From Nitrospinaceae bacterium UBA3496 (GTDB taxonomy: Bacteria; UBA8248), in contig DFQF01000044.1 in NCBI GenBank assembly GCA_002377645.1, forward strand, positions 1 through 5,032: a stretch of 5,032 bases of DNA. Reading direction: 5' to 3'. Below, piece by piece: positions 1 to 5,032 of the stretch. Each line of letters begins with the position of its first letter. The stretch's first letter is position 1. Both the position numbers and the translations under genes were made by a program. The notes beneath the pieces are model-generated. The model was not told the DNA's origin. It did not search any database and saw only the letters and a program-made list of their open reading frames with translations.

Positions 1-702
1 CAAGGAATTGGTTTGATATCTGCTCGAAAATTTATTTCTGAAGGTGCAAAGGTAATAGCAGTTGACCAACAGAAAGACAAATTGGATTTGTTATCTTCAG
101 AAGGTGAAGGTTCGATTTTTTCCATTCAGGCTGATCTAGGTAATGAAAAAGAAATAGAGAATTCATTTAAGTCTGGATGTGAGTATTTTGGAGGACTAGA
201 TATTTTGTTGAATTGTGCAGTGCTTCGTTCAAATATGCCTCTCAAAGATTTAGATGAAAAATCCATAGGCCCCGCCTTAGATGTTGGAATAAAAGGGAAT
301 ATTCTGTGTAGCAAATTTTCAAGTGAATATATGAAAAAAAGAGGTGGGGGTGTGATTGTAAATATGTCTAGTTTCTACGCTCGAACACCTGCGAAAGAAA
401 GAATAGTTTATGTGGCTGTTAAGAGCGCAACGGAGGGATTGACAAGAGCTCTAGCAGTAGAACTCGCTGAATATAATATTCGGGTTAATGCGATTGCTCC
501 AGGGCCTATTCTTACAGATAGAAGAGTAGAACTTGGACACGGAAAAGATGGAAAAATGGACAAAAGATATGAGAATTTGTTGATGAAACGTTTTGGAAAT
601 GTAGAAGAAATTATTGAGGTGATTCTTTTTCTAGTCACAGAAAAATCCTCATATATCACGGGTCAAACTATAGTGGTTGATGGGGGCATAACGATAGCAT
701 AG
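1..702 (+). CDS. SDR-family NAD(P)-dependent oxidoreductase, 5'-truncated by window edge
   Basis: This is a classical short-chain dehydrogenase/reductase, a cytosolic enzyme that interconverts an alcohol and a carbonyl with NAD(P)(H). The reading frame is open from base 1 and starts inside the cofactor glycine motif (QGIGL, codons 1-5). About 14 N-terminal residues are therefore missing upstream, and the TTG at base 13 is an internal Leu, not a start. Numbering codons from base 1, Asp22 ends strand beta-2 (VIAVD), which in this family favours NAD(H). The Ser-Tyr-Lys triad is intact: Ser124 (NMSS), Tyr137 and Lys141 (YVAVK). The PG motif follows (NAIAPGPILTD), and the C-terminus (TGQTIVVDGG) is typical. 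Two oddities are visible: the NNAG motif reads NCAV, and the active-site Asn of the DVNxKG segment is Gly96 (DVGIKGN). The stop lies 18 bases before the next SDR gene, which indicates co-transcription. Family is certain; substrate is unknown. Confidence 0.93.
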   Translation, partial: QGIGLISARKFISEGAKVIAVDQQKDKLDLLSSEGEGSIFSIQADLGNEKEIENSFKSGCEYFGGLDILLNCAVLRSNMPLKDLDEKSIGPALDVGIKGNILCSKFSSEYMKKRGGGVIVNMSSFYARTPAKERIVYVAVKSATEGLTRALAVELAEYNIRVNAIAPGPILTDRRVELGHGKDGKMDKRYENLLMKRFGNVEEIIEVILFLVTEKSSYITGQTIVVDGGITIA

Positions 703-709
703 TTTTTAT

Positions 710-716
710 GGAGGTG
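710..716 (+). promoter_or_regulatory. Ribosome binding site for the TTG-initiated second SDR
   Basis: GGAGGTG lies four bases before the TTG at 721. An in-frame TGA at 715-717 rules out any start further upstream, and the protein from this TTG (MNLSNKVSLVTGG) has the normal SDR N-terminal length. This decides the TTG start. The nearby ATG at 708 is in another frame. Confidence 0.8.
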
Positions 717-720
717 AATA

Positions 721-1473
721 TTGAATTTGTCTAACAAAGTGTCATTAGTGACAGGCGGAAATCGTGGGATTGGAAAATTTATATCTCTTTCTCTAGCCGA
801 GGAAGGTTCTTCAGTCGCTGTTCACTATAATCAGGATAAAGAAGGTGCTGAGTCTGTAGTTAAAGAGATTAGAGAAAGAGGAGGTAAAGCAGAGGTATTT
901 CAAGCGGACGTTAGTCAAAGAGAAAGTGTAGAAAAAATGGTTAAGAATTGTAGCCAGTCATTAGGGCAAATAGATGTTCTTGTTAATAATGCCAGACAGT
1001 TGGTAAAGGGAAGAGAATTTATGGACTTGGAATGGAATAAAGATTATCAACCACATATAGATGTCATGTTAAAAGGAACTTTTAATTGTTGTCAGGTTGT
1101 TTTGCCATCAATGATTGAGAGAAAGAATGGGCGGATAATTAATATGCTTAGTACAGTTATTGCTGAGTCAAGACCAAGAACGAATTCTTATGGGAGTATT
1201 AAATCTGCATTGTTCTTTTTCTCAAAAAATCTCGCAACAGAGATGGGTCCAAATGGAATAACAGTGAATATGGTTTCTCCTGGTTTGATTGCTACTGAGA
1301 GACAAATTCTTCATTCCTCAGGTTACCAAGAGGATTATATAAAAGAAACTCCTATGGGAAGGCTTGGAATTCCTTCTGATATTACGGGGACTATTAATTT
1401 CCTTGCTAGTGATAATTCTTCTTTCGTGACTGGTGCAAATATTCCAGTTTCTGGTGGGAAGACAATTTTTTAG
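721..1473 (+). CDS. SDR-family oxidoreductase (FabG-like), TTG start
   Basis: This is a complete 250-residue classical SDR, the usual family length, and it probably acts in the cytosol on an alcohol/ketone pair. The cofactor motif TGGNRGIG spans residues 11-18. The Arg before the second Gly and the absence of an acidic residue after beta-2 (VAVHYN, 32-37) suggest NADP(H), by family rules. Asp63 (ADV) contacts the adenine in relatives. The triad Ser144, Tyr157, Lys161 is present with normal spacing (S-x12-Y-x3-K), as are the PG motif (187-188) and a C-terminal TGANIPVSGG. It departs from consensus in two places: NNAG reads NNAR (89-92), and the usual Asn of DVNLKG is Met116 (DVMLKGT). It is clearly different in sequence from the upstream SDR, so the pair is not a recent duplication. 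It sits second in a tight plus-strand gene set. It may catalyse a different redox step from its neighbour or form a mixed oligomer with it (inference). Substrate is unknown. Confidence 0.94.
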   Translation: MNLSNKVSLVTGGNRGIGKFISLSLAEEGSSVAVHYNQDKEGAESVVKEIRERGGKAEVFQADVSQRESVEKMVKNCSQSLGQIDVLVNNARQLVKGREFMDLEWNKDYQPHIDVMLKGTFNCCQVVLPSMIERKNGRIINMLSTVIAESRPRTNSYGSIKSALFFFSKNLATEMGPNGITVNMVSPGLIATERQILHSSGYQEDYIKETPMGRLGIPSDITGTINFLASDNSSFVTGANIPVSGGKTIF

Positions 1474-1492
1474 ATAATTACAATTTTGTTTT

Positions 1493-1497
1493 GGAGG
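1493..1497 (+). promoter_or_regulatory. Ribosome binding site for the GTG-initiated M24 gene
   Basis: GGAGG lies seven bases before the GTG at 1505. The spacing is ideal and supports GTG as the start. The next in-frame ATG codes residue 19, and starting there would remove the first helix of the N-terminal domain. Confidence 0.75.
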
Positions 1498-1504
1498 AAT
1501 AAAA

Positions 1505-2647
1505 GTGAATTTTACAGAAAAAGAGGGCGTTAGAAGACACAAAAAATTAAGAGAAAATATGGCAGAAGCAAATATTGATGTTCTGGTAGTTTATGGAAAT
1601 AATGGAAGGATGGGAATTTATTCCGGTAATCTTGCGTATGTAAGTAACTTTATTTCTTTTTCTGGCCAACAAGCACTAGTGTTTCCATTAGAAGGAGAGC
1701 CTGTGCTTTTTGTTGGTGTAGAAAATCAAAGAATTGAAGCAATTAGGAAAAGTTGGATTAAAGATACGCGTTGTGAAGCTATGACATCAGTAACTATGCA
1801 AGTATGTGATTATTTGAACGAAATAGGGGTAGAAGGGAAAAGAGTTGGGGTTTCCTCATTTTCAATTATGCCCGTTTCTTGGTACGAACAATTTCAACAG
1901 AACCTCTCGCCACAAGAATGGGTAGATGCAAGTGAAATGGTATGGAAAGAACGTTTAATTCAAAGTGATGAAGAAATTGCAATGTCAAAACATTCCGCTA
2001 AGCTTGGCGATGCAGCATGGAATCGTATCAGGGAATGTGCACAAGAAGGTATATCTGAACTAGAGATTCGTGCAGAAATGGACGCAGTCATGTTGCCAGG
2101 GGCAGGTACCGAAAATTTCAATATGATGGGTCTTGGAAGTATGGCGAATGGAGGAGAAGCTCCATGGGGCTATGTTATTCCTCAAACTGACAGAAAAATG
2201 GAAAAAGGAGATGCTGTACTATTAGAGATTTCACCTAGAGTGAACGGTTACTGGAATCAGTTAGTGAGAGTTCTGTGTCTTGGTCAACCTGAGAGTTGGT
2301 TAACTGAGGCATATGACCTTGTTCGTCGCGCAAGAGATGCAACTTTGGAAGTGCTCGGACCAGATAAACCAATGATTGGATTGGTGGATGCTATGAATAA
2401 AGTATTTGCTGATAGCGGACGTGAAGTGTGGCCTTATGGTTTGGTCCATTTGACAGGACTCGATTTGACTGATTATATGATTACACCAAAATCAACAGGG
2501 ACATTAAAACCGAATCAGATAGTAACTGTTCATCCTATGTATCAACTAAGTCCAAATAGACAAATTTTCTGGGGTGAAAGTTATGTGATTACAGAAGATG
2601 GTTTTGAACCTATTAATACTAGTTCGGACAAACTAGAGGTTAAATAA
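1505..2647 (+). CDS. M24-family (creatinase/Xaa-Pro peptidase fold) protein with altered metal site
   Basis: This 380-residue protein has the two-domain M24 layout: a creatinase-N-like domain at about 8-150 and a pita-bread catalytic-fold domain at about 155-370. The link region KERLIQSDEEIAMSKHSAKL (148-167) matches the family's conserved K-x-E-I-x-x-x-r-x-A entry helix. In metal-dependent members five ligands (Asp, Asp, His, Glu, Glu) hold two metals. By my manual alignment they are here Glu241 (LLEISPR), Gln252 (GYWNQLVR), His315 (VHLTGLDL, kept), His343 (TVHPMY, usually EPG) and Gly357 or Glu358 (WGESYVITEDG). The upstream active-site His is Tyr311, and the HE motif is Thr322-Asp323. So it is unlikely to be an ordinary dinuclear aminopeptidase. 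Creatinase is a known metal-free member of this fold that hydrolyses a C-N bond, and ectoine hydrolase DoeA is another small-molecule relative. A similar small-substrate role is an inference supported by the catabolic neighbours. It begins 31 bases after the second SDR. Family is sure; reaction is unknown. Confidence 0.9.
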   Translation: MNFTEKEGVRRHKKLRENMAEANIDVLVVYGNNGRMGIYSGNLAYVSNFISFSGQQALVFPLEGEPVLFVGVENQRIEAIRKSWIKDTRCEAMTSVTMQVCDYLNEIGVEGKRVGVSSFSIMPVSWYEQFQQNLSPQEWVDASEMVWKERLIQSDEEIAMSKHSAKLGDAAWNRIRECAQEGISELEIRAEMDAVMLPGAGTENFNMMGLGSMANGGEAPWGYVIPQTDRKMEKGDAVLLEISPRVNGYWNQLVRVLCLGQPESWLTEAYDLVRRARDATLEVLGPDKPMIGLVDAMNKVFADSGREVWPYGLVHLTGLDLTDYMITPKSTGTLKPNQIVTVHPMYQLSPNRQIFWGESYVITEDGFEPINTSSDKLEVK

Positions 2648-2677
2648 TTTTCTAAATTTGCTGCTAAATTTAATACT

Positions 2678-2683
2678 AGGGGG
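2678..2683 (+). promoter_or_regulatory. Ribosome binding site for the NIPSNAP gene
   Basis: AGGGGG lies eight bases before the ATG at 2692. A nearer ATG at 2687 opens only Met-Gln-stop and is too close to this site, so 2692 is the functional start. Confidence 0.65.
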
Positions 2684-2691
2684 ACAATGCA

Positions 2692-3309
2692 ATGATATAT
2701 GAAATGAGAACATACACTCTACAACCAGGAATGGTACCGGAATTCCTTAGCCGATTTGAAAAGTGTTTAGAAGATAGATTGAAAATTTCTAAATTAACTG
2801 CTTTTTTTTATACTGAGTCTGGGGCAGGCGAGTTAAATCAAGTTATACATATCTGGGAATATGAGGATGCAGATCATAGAATGGATATCCGTAAATCTTT
2901 AAATGATTTACCAAATTGGCCTCCTCCTGTAAGAGATCTTGTAGTTAAACAGGAAAGTAGATTAATGTCTCCCGCACCTTTTCCAGAGAAACCTCTTGAA
3001 GGAGAACTTGGAAATATTTATGAAATACGTACATACACATTTCAACCTGGAAAGATACCTCTTGTAATAGAAAGGTGGGATAAGATTATTCATGAAAGGA
3101 TGAAAATATCTCCTCTCGCAGCATGTTGGTTTACGGAATTTGGCCCATTAAATACTTGGACTCATGTATGGCCGTATAAGAGTTTTCAAGAACGTATAGA
3201 TGTAAGAAAAGCACAAGCACAACTAGATGGATGGCCACCAGATACTAGAGAATTTATGTTGAGTCAGGAAAACCGTCTAGTCATTCCTGCTCCATTTTCT
3301 CCGATGCGT
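2692..3309 (+). repeat. Internal domain duplication in the NIPSNAP gene
   Basis: The two halves of the gene encode homologous domains offset by 107 codons (321 bases). The best-kept stretch at the DNA level is 2698-2730 against 3019-3051, with 26 of 33 bases identical by my count. The rest is conserved mainly as protein motifs, so the duplication is old rather than a recent tandem copy. Confidence 0.7.
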
Positions 3310-3312
3310 TAA
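2692..3312 (+). CDS. Tandem two-domain NIPSNAP family protein
   Basis: This 206-residue protein consists of two consecutive NIPSNAP domains, a ferredoxin-like (dimeric alpha-beta barrel) fold of about 100 residues. Domain 1 (about 1-97) opens with IYEMRTYTLQPG, and domain 2 (about 108-202) with IYEIRTYTFQPG. Later blocks also repeat: RLKIS/RMKIS, IHIWEY/THVWPY, MDIRK/IDVRK, NWPPP/GWPPD, KQESRL/SQENRL and the closing PAPF. No signal peptide or membrane segment is seen, so it should be cytosolic. In this superfamily, related folds include monooxygenases and small-ligand binders, but bacterial NIPSNAP proteins mostly have no assigned reaction. Two domains in one chain could form an intramolecular version of the usual dimer (inference). 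It lies 44 bases after the M24 gene and 58 before the MBL gene, which places it inside the presumed catabolic operon. Family assignment rests on the repeated YExRTYxxxPG and WxYxxxxxRxxxR signatures. Confidence 0.9.
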   Translation: MIYEMRTYTLQPGMVPEFLSRFEKCLEDRLKISKLTAFFYTESGAGELNQVIHIWEYEDADHRMDIRKSLNDLPNWPPPVRDLVVKQESRLMSPAPFPEKPLEGELGNIYEIRTYTFQPGKIPLVIERWDKIIHERMKISPLAACWFTEFGPLNTWTHVWPYKSFQERIDVRKAQAQLDGWPPDTREFMLSQENRLVIPAPFSPMR

Positions 3313-3359
3313 ATTGTATTTGCTTATTTTTATTTTTCTTATGAGATAGATTTAATATT

Positions 3360-3363
3360 GGAG
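3360..3363 (+). promoter_or_regulatory. Ribosome binding site for the MBL hydrolase
   Basis: GGAG lies seven bases before the ATG at 3371 in a T-rich 58-base spacer. It supports the ATG whose product begins MKIQRFAQS, the first strand of the MBL fold. I saw no convincing promoter or terminator hairpin in this spacer. Confidence 0.6.
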
Positions 3364-3370
3364 TTATTAG

Positions 3371-4075
3371 ATGAAAATTCAGAGATTTGCTCAGTCTACT
3401 TTTGTTATAGAAAATAATGATGGCAAACGTCTTCTCATTGATCCAGGGACTTCTGGTTATGCTGGATGCAGAAATATGACAGATTATGGAAAAGTAGATT
3501 TGATTATAATTACTCATAGTCATCAAGATCATTTTGATATTGAGGGAACAAAGGAGTTAGTTGCTGCTCATAACCCTAAAATTCTTACAAACCCAGAGAT
3601 ACATACAATTTTGCAAGGAGAAACAGTTGGTTCAAGAGTGGTACATATAGGAGATTCTATAGAGGAAGAGGGCTTTTCACTGACATTGACAAAAACAGAT
3701 CATAATCCCGGTGGAAACTGGATTGTGAATTTTGGAGTTGTTGTAGAATCTGATGAAAAAAGTGTTTATCACCCAAGTGATACACGTTTAATTCAGCCTC
3801 AGTTGTTACCTAAAGAAAAAGTTACTGAACCTGATGTTCTTTTTGTTCCTATAAGTAACCGTGGATTAGTAATGGGAATCGATGATGCATTATTTTTCAC
3901 AAATGCGTTAGCTCCAAAAACCGTTGTGCCAATTCATTATGAAAGTGCTCATGATATTGGGAGAGTGCTACCTGAACATTTTGTAGATCGTTTGAATGTT
4001 TTAAAAGAGCATTTGACGACTCTTAATGATGTCGAAGTAAAGATCATGAATTATGGAGAAGAGTTGGTTTTATAG
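3371..4075 (+). CDS. Metallo-beta-lactamase-fold hydrolase, UlaG/UPF0173-like
   Basis: This 234-residue single-domain MBL-fold hydrolase is predicted to be cytosolic, with no signal peptide. The start MKIQRFAQSTFVIENNDGKRLLIDPG gives the first beta strands and a conserved Asp24-Pro25-Gly26 turn. Metal ligands are complete: THSHQDHFD (His49, His51, Asp53, His54), His111 (TDHNPG), Asp137 (YHPSDT, where many relatives have GD) and His189 (VPIHYES). The length and the layout, with the late PxHYxx motif, resemble the UlaG (L-ascorbate-6-phosphate lactonase) and UPF0173 branches rather than true beta-lactamases or glyoxalase II. A lactone, phosphoester or amide substrate is possible. Ring opening of a lactone made by an upstream SDR is an attractive but untested idea. 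It is the last gene of the tight set and is followed by a perfect hairpin at 4120-4146. The family call is firm; the specific substrate is not. Confidence 0.92.
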   Translation: MKIQRFAQSTFVIENNDGKRLLIDPGTSGYAGCRNMTDYGKVDLIIITHSHQDHFDIEGTKELVAAHNPKILTNPEIHTILQGETVGSRVVHIGDSIEEEGFSLTLTKTDHNPGGNWIVNFGVVVESDEKSVYHPSDTRLIQPQLLPKEKVTEPDVLFVPISNRGLVMGIDDALFFTNALAPKTVVPIHYESAHDIGRVLPEHFVDRLNVLKEHLTTLNDVEVKIMNYGEELVL

Positions 4076-4119
4076 AATTTTTCTTTCTTCTAATCTTTTT
4101 TTCATTTTCAAAATCTTTT

Positions 4120-4146
4120 CACACCTTCTCATTCAGAGAAGGTGTG
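4120..4146 (+). terminator. Perfect 11-bp hairpin after the MBL gene, probable terminator
   Basis: CACACCTTCTC (4120-4130) pairs perfectly with GAGAAGGTGTG (4136-4146) around the five-base loop ATTCA. It lies 44 bases after the MBL stop, where an operon end is expected. The downstream tract (TTGACTTCT) is only moderately T-rich, so it is a weak intrinsic terminator by textbook criteria. The strong T-runs lie upstream of the stem instead. Confidence 0.55.
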
Positions 4147-4175
4147 TTGACTTCTATGAGTCCACAGATTAAAGT
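4147..4175 (+). promoter_or_regulatory. Candidate sigma-70 promoter for the substrate-binding protein gene
   Basis: TTGACT (4147-4152, five of six matches to TTGACA) and TAAAGT (4170-4175, four of six to TATAAT) are separated by 17 bases. Transcription would start near 4182, giving a leader of about 120 bases before the ATG at 4304. The -35 box directly abuts the hairpin. In so AT-rich a region, chance matches are likely, so this is tentative. Confidence 0.4.
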
Positions 4176-4194
4176 AATAAAAATATAACCTATA

Positions 4195-4209
4195 GAAAAG
4201 ATTCTTTTC
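4195..4209. promoter_or_regulatory. 15-bp palindrome, possible operator
   Basis: GAAAAGA and TCTTTTC are perfect inverted arms around a single T. The site lies just downstream of the candidate promoter, a position where a repressor could block elongation. The sequence AATCTTTTC at 4112-4120 is the inverse of one arm plus two bases. The low complexity of the arms makes coincidence possible. Confidence 0.3.
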
Positions 4210-4237
4210 AAGAACATTTTGCGGGATTAGTGTTCTT
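4210..4237 (+). other. Second inverted repeat in the leader region
   Basis: AAGAACA (4210-4216) pairs perfectly with TGTTCTT (4231-4237). One G-T wobble and one further pair extend the stem inward, leaving a ten-base loop TTGCGGGATT that holds the only G/C-rich run in the gap. It could be a leader RNA hairpin, a backup terminator or a protein-binding dyad. It resembles no riboswitch that I recognise. Confidence 0.35.
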
Positions 4238-4292
4238 AATTTAGATTTTATATTGAGTTTCTTAAGCTATTAATTCTGTTTTTTCAAAATAG

Positions 4293-4299
4293 AGGAGGT
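4293..4299 (+). promoter_or_regulatory. Consensus Shine-Dalgarno for the substrate-binding protein
   Basis: AGGAGGT is a full match to the anti-Shine-Dalgarno consensus and sits four bases before the ATG at 4304. It is the strongest ribosome binding site in the window, which fits high expression of a periplasmic binding protein. Confidence 0.75.
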
Positions 4300-4303
4300 A
4301 GGT

Positions 4304-5032
4304 ATGAAACGTTTTTGGTTATTTGCATTTGTCTTGATGGGTACTCTGATTTTCTCAACACATGCAATTTCAGCTCCAAAAGGAAAGGCTATTTTCGGAT
4401 TTGCTGGCAGTGTAAAAACATTTGATCCACACAGAATCACTGGTTTTTCTAATAGTAGTCACTATCCAATGGTTTTTGATAATCTGATTTTTAGAACGAA
4501 AGACGGAAGGCTTGTTCCAAAACTCGCGAAATCATATCGACAAATAAACTCCAATTTATGGGAATTTAAGTTACAAAAAGGAGTTAAGTTTTCTAACGGT
4601 GAGGATATGGATGCGCATGCAGTTAAATTTAGTTTAGAACGTATAGTGAATCCTAAATTGAAAAGTAGACAAATAAGTTACTTTAGAAATATTAAAAAAG
4701 TAGAAGTAGTAGATAAATATACTGCTAGAGTGCATCTTAAAAAAAGAGATATGTTTTTCCTTCCACCGTTAAGTCAGTATGGACAGATTGTTCCGCCAAA
4801 ATATTACTCTAGTAAAAGCAAAAAACATCTTGCAAGAAATCCAGTGGGAAGTGGTCCTTATATTCTCAAAAAATGGAAAGGGAAATATCAGTTTCATTAT
4901 GAAGCCGTATCTAATTACTGGGACAAGAGATATCTCCCGAATATAAAGACTGTAATTGTGAATATTATTCCTGAGCCAACTACTCGTATGGCAGCTCTAG
5001 TAGCTGGGGATGTTGATTTTGCAGATTCTGTT
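4304..5032 (+). CDS. ABC transporter family 5 substrate-binding protein, N-terminal part (3' cut)
   Basis: The first 243 codons of a periplasmic solute-binding protein of the Dpp/Opp/Nik-type ABC importer family are present; full-length relatives have about 500-550 residues. The N-terminus MKRFWLFAFVLMGTLIFSTHA is a signal peptide with a likely signal peptidase I cut after Ala21 (THA) or Ala24 (ISA). There is no cysteine, so it is not a lipoprotein. Family 5 landmarks follow in order: FDPHR (residues 40-44), a DNLIFRTKDGRLVPKLAKSY block, a WEFKLQKGVKFSNGEDMDAHAVKFSLERI block, NPVGSGPY (179-186), then a NYWDKRYLPNI block and an RMAALVAGDVDFAD block. Ligands in this family are di- and oligopeptides, but also nickel, opines, sugars and other small molecules, so peptide transport should not be assumed. 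The mature part is rich in Lys and Arg. It follows the catabolic genes after a 228-base gap and probably has its own promoter. Permease and ATPase genes would be expected downstream. Confidence 0.93.
   Translation, partial: MKRFWLFAFVLMGTLIFSTHAISAPKGKAIFGFAGSVKTFDPHRITGFSNSSHYPMVFDNLIFRTKDGRLVPKLAKSYRQINSNLWEFKLQKGVKFSNGEDMDAHAVKFSLERIVNPKLKSRQISYFRNIKKVEVVDKYTARVHLKKRDMFFLPPLSQYGQIVPPKYYSSKSKKHLARNPVGSGPYILKKWKGKYQFHYEAVSNYWDKRYLPNIKTVIVNIIPEPTTRMAALVAGDVDFADSV

Noticed and set aside
13..15. TTG as the start of the first gene
   Set aside because: The frame is open from base 1 and the TTG encodes the Leu right after the GIG of the cofactor motif; starting there would remove an essential part of the fold.
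126..314. Minus-strand open frame of 62 codons inside the first SDR
   Set aside because: It lies wholly within a well-supported SDR gene, has no recognisable motif, and is best explained as a shadow frame.
408..659. Minus-strand open frame of 83 codons inside the first SDR
   Set aside because: It is antisense to the catalytic Tyr/Lys region, with no ribosome site or family motif.
1318..1542. Minus-strand open frame across the end of the second SDR and start of the M24 gene
   Set aside because: It overlaps two solid genes and their ribosome binding site, and its translation is low complexity with no motif.
2687..2695. Two-codon upstream ORF (ATG-CAA-TGA) overlapping the NIPSNAP start
   Set aside because: It lies too close to the Shine-Dalgarno sequence for efficient initiation, and such overlaps arise easily by chance.
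3314..3344. Possible internal promoter (TTGTAT ... TTATGA) before the MBL gene
   Set aside because: Spacing is 19 bases and the -10 match is poor in a T-rich tract, so it cannot be told from background.
3281..3532. Minus-strand open frame of 83 codons over the NIPSNAP-MBL junction
   Set aside because: It runs through the T-rich spacer and the MBL metal motif; the Lys/Asn-rich translation reflects base composition.
4072..4110. T-rich run after the MBL stop as an intrinsic terminator by itself
   Set aside because: No stem precedes the T-run; the only strong hairpin lies after it, so it is not a standard terminator on either strand.

Overview
The window is a compact, AT-rich piece of a bacterial chromosome. 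Five closely spaced genes run on the plus strand, followed by a 228-base regulatory gap and the start of a sixth plus-strand gene. No RNA gene, insertion sequence, CRISPR array or phage gene is visible. Every complete start is preceded by a purine-rich Shine-Dalgarno sequence (GGAG to AGGAGGT), and two of the five visible starts are not ATG (TTG and GTG). The solute-binding protein at the right edge has a plain signal peptide with no lipobox cysteine. That fits a periplasmic protein of a two-membrane (Gram-negative type) bacterium better than a Gram-positive one. I cannot name the taxon from sequence alone.

Layout: 1-702 is an SDR-family oxidoreductase cut at its 5' end. 721-1473 is a second, complete and divergent SDR. 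1505-2647 is an M24-family (creatinase/Xaa-Pro peptidase fold) protein whose metal-binding residues are largely replaced. 2692-3312 is a protein made of two tandem NIPSNAP-type ferredoxin-like domains. 3371-4075 is a metallo-beta-lactamase-fold hydrolase of the UlaG/UPF0173-like kind with intact metal ligands. Gaps between these genes are 18, 31, 44 and 58 bases, so they look like one transcription unit. The gap 4076-4303 holds a perfect 11-bp hairpin, a candidate sigma-70 promoter directly after it, a 15-bp palindrome and a second hairpin. 4304-5032 is the N-terminal half of an ABC-transporter family 5 (Dpp/Opp-type) substrate-binding protein, cut at the window edge.

Interpretation (inference): the set looks like a small catabolic cluster. 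A periplasmic binding protein captures a peptide-like or other small organic substrate. Two SDRs carry out alcohol/ketone redox steps, the MBL enzyme may open a lactone or other ester-like ring, and the M24 protein may cleave a C-N bond in a creatinase-like way or bind ligand without metal. The role of the NIPSNAP protein is unknown. I do not recognise the substrate or the pathway. The unusual points are that both SDRs lack the usual active-site Asn, that the M24 site is altered, and that the NIPSNAP domain is duplicated within one gene.
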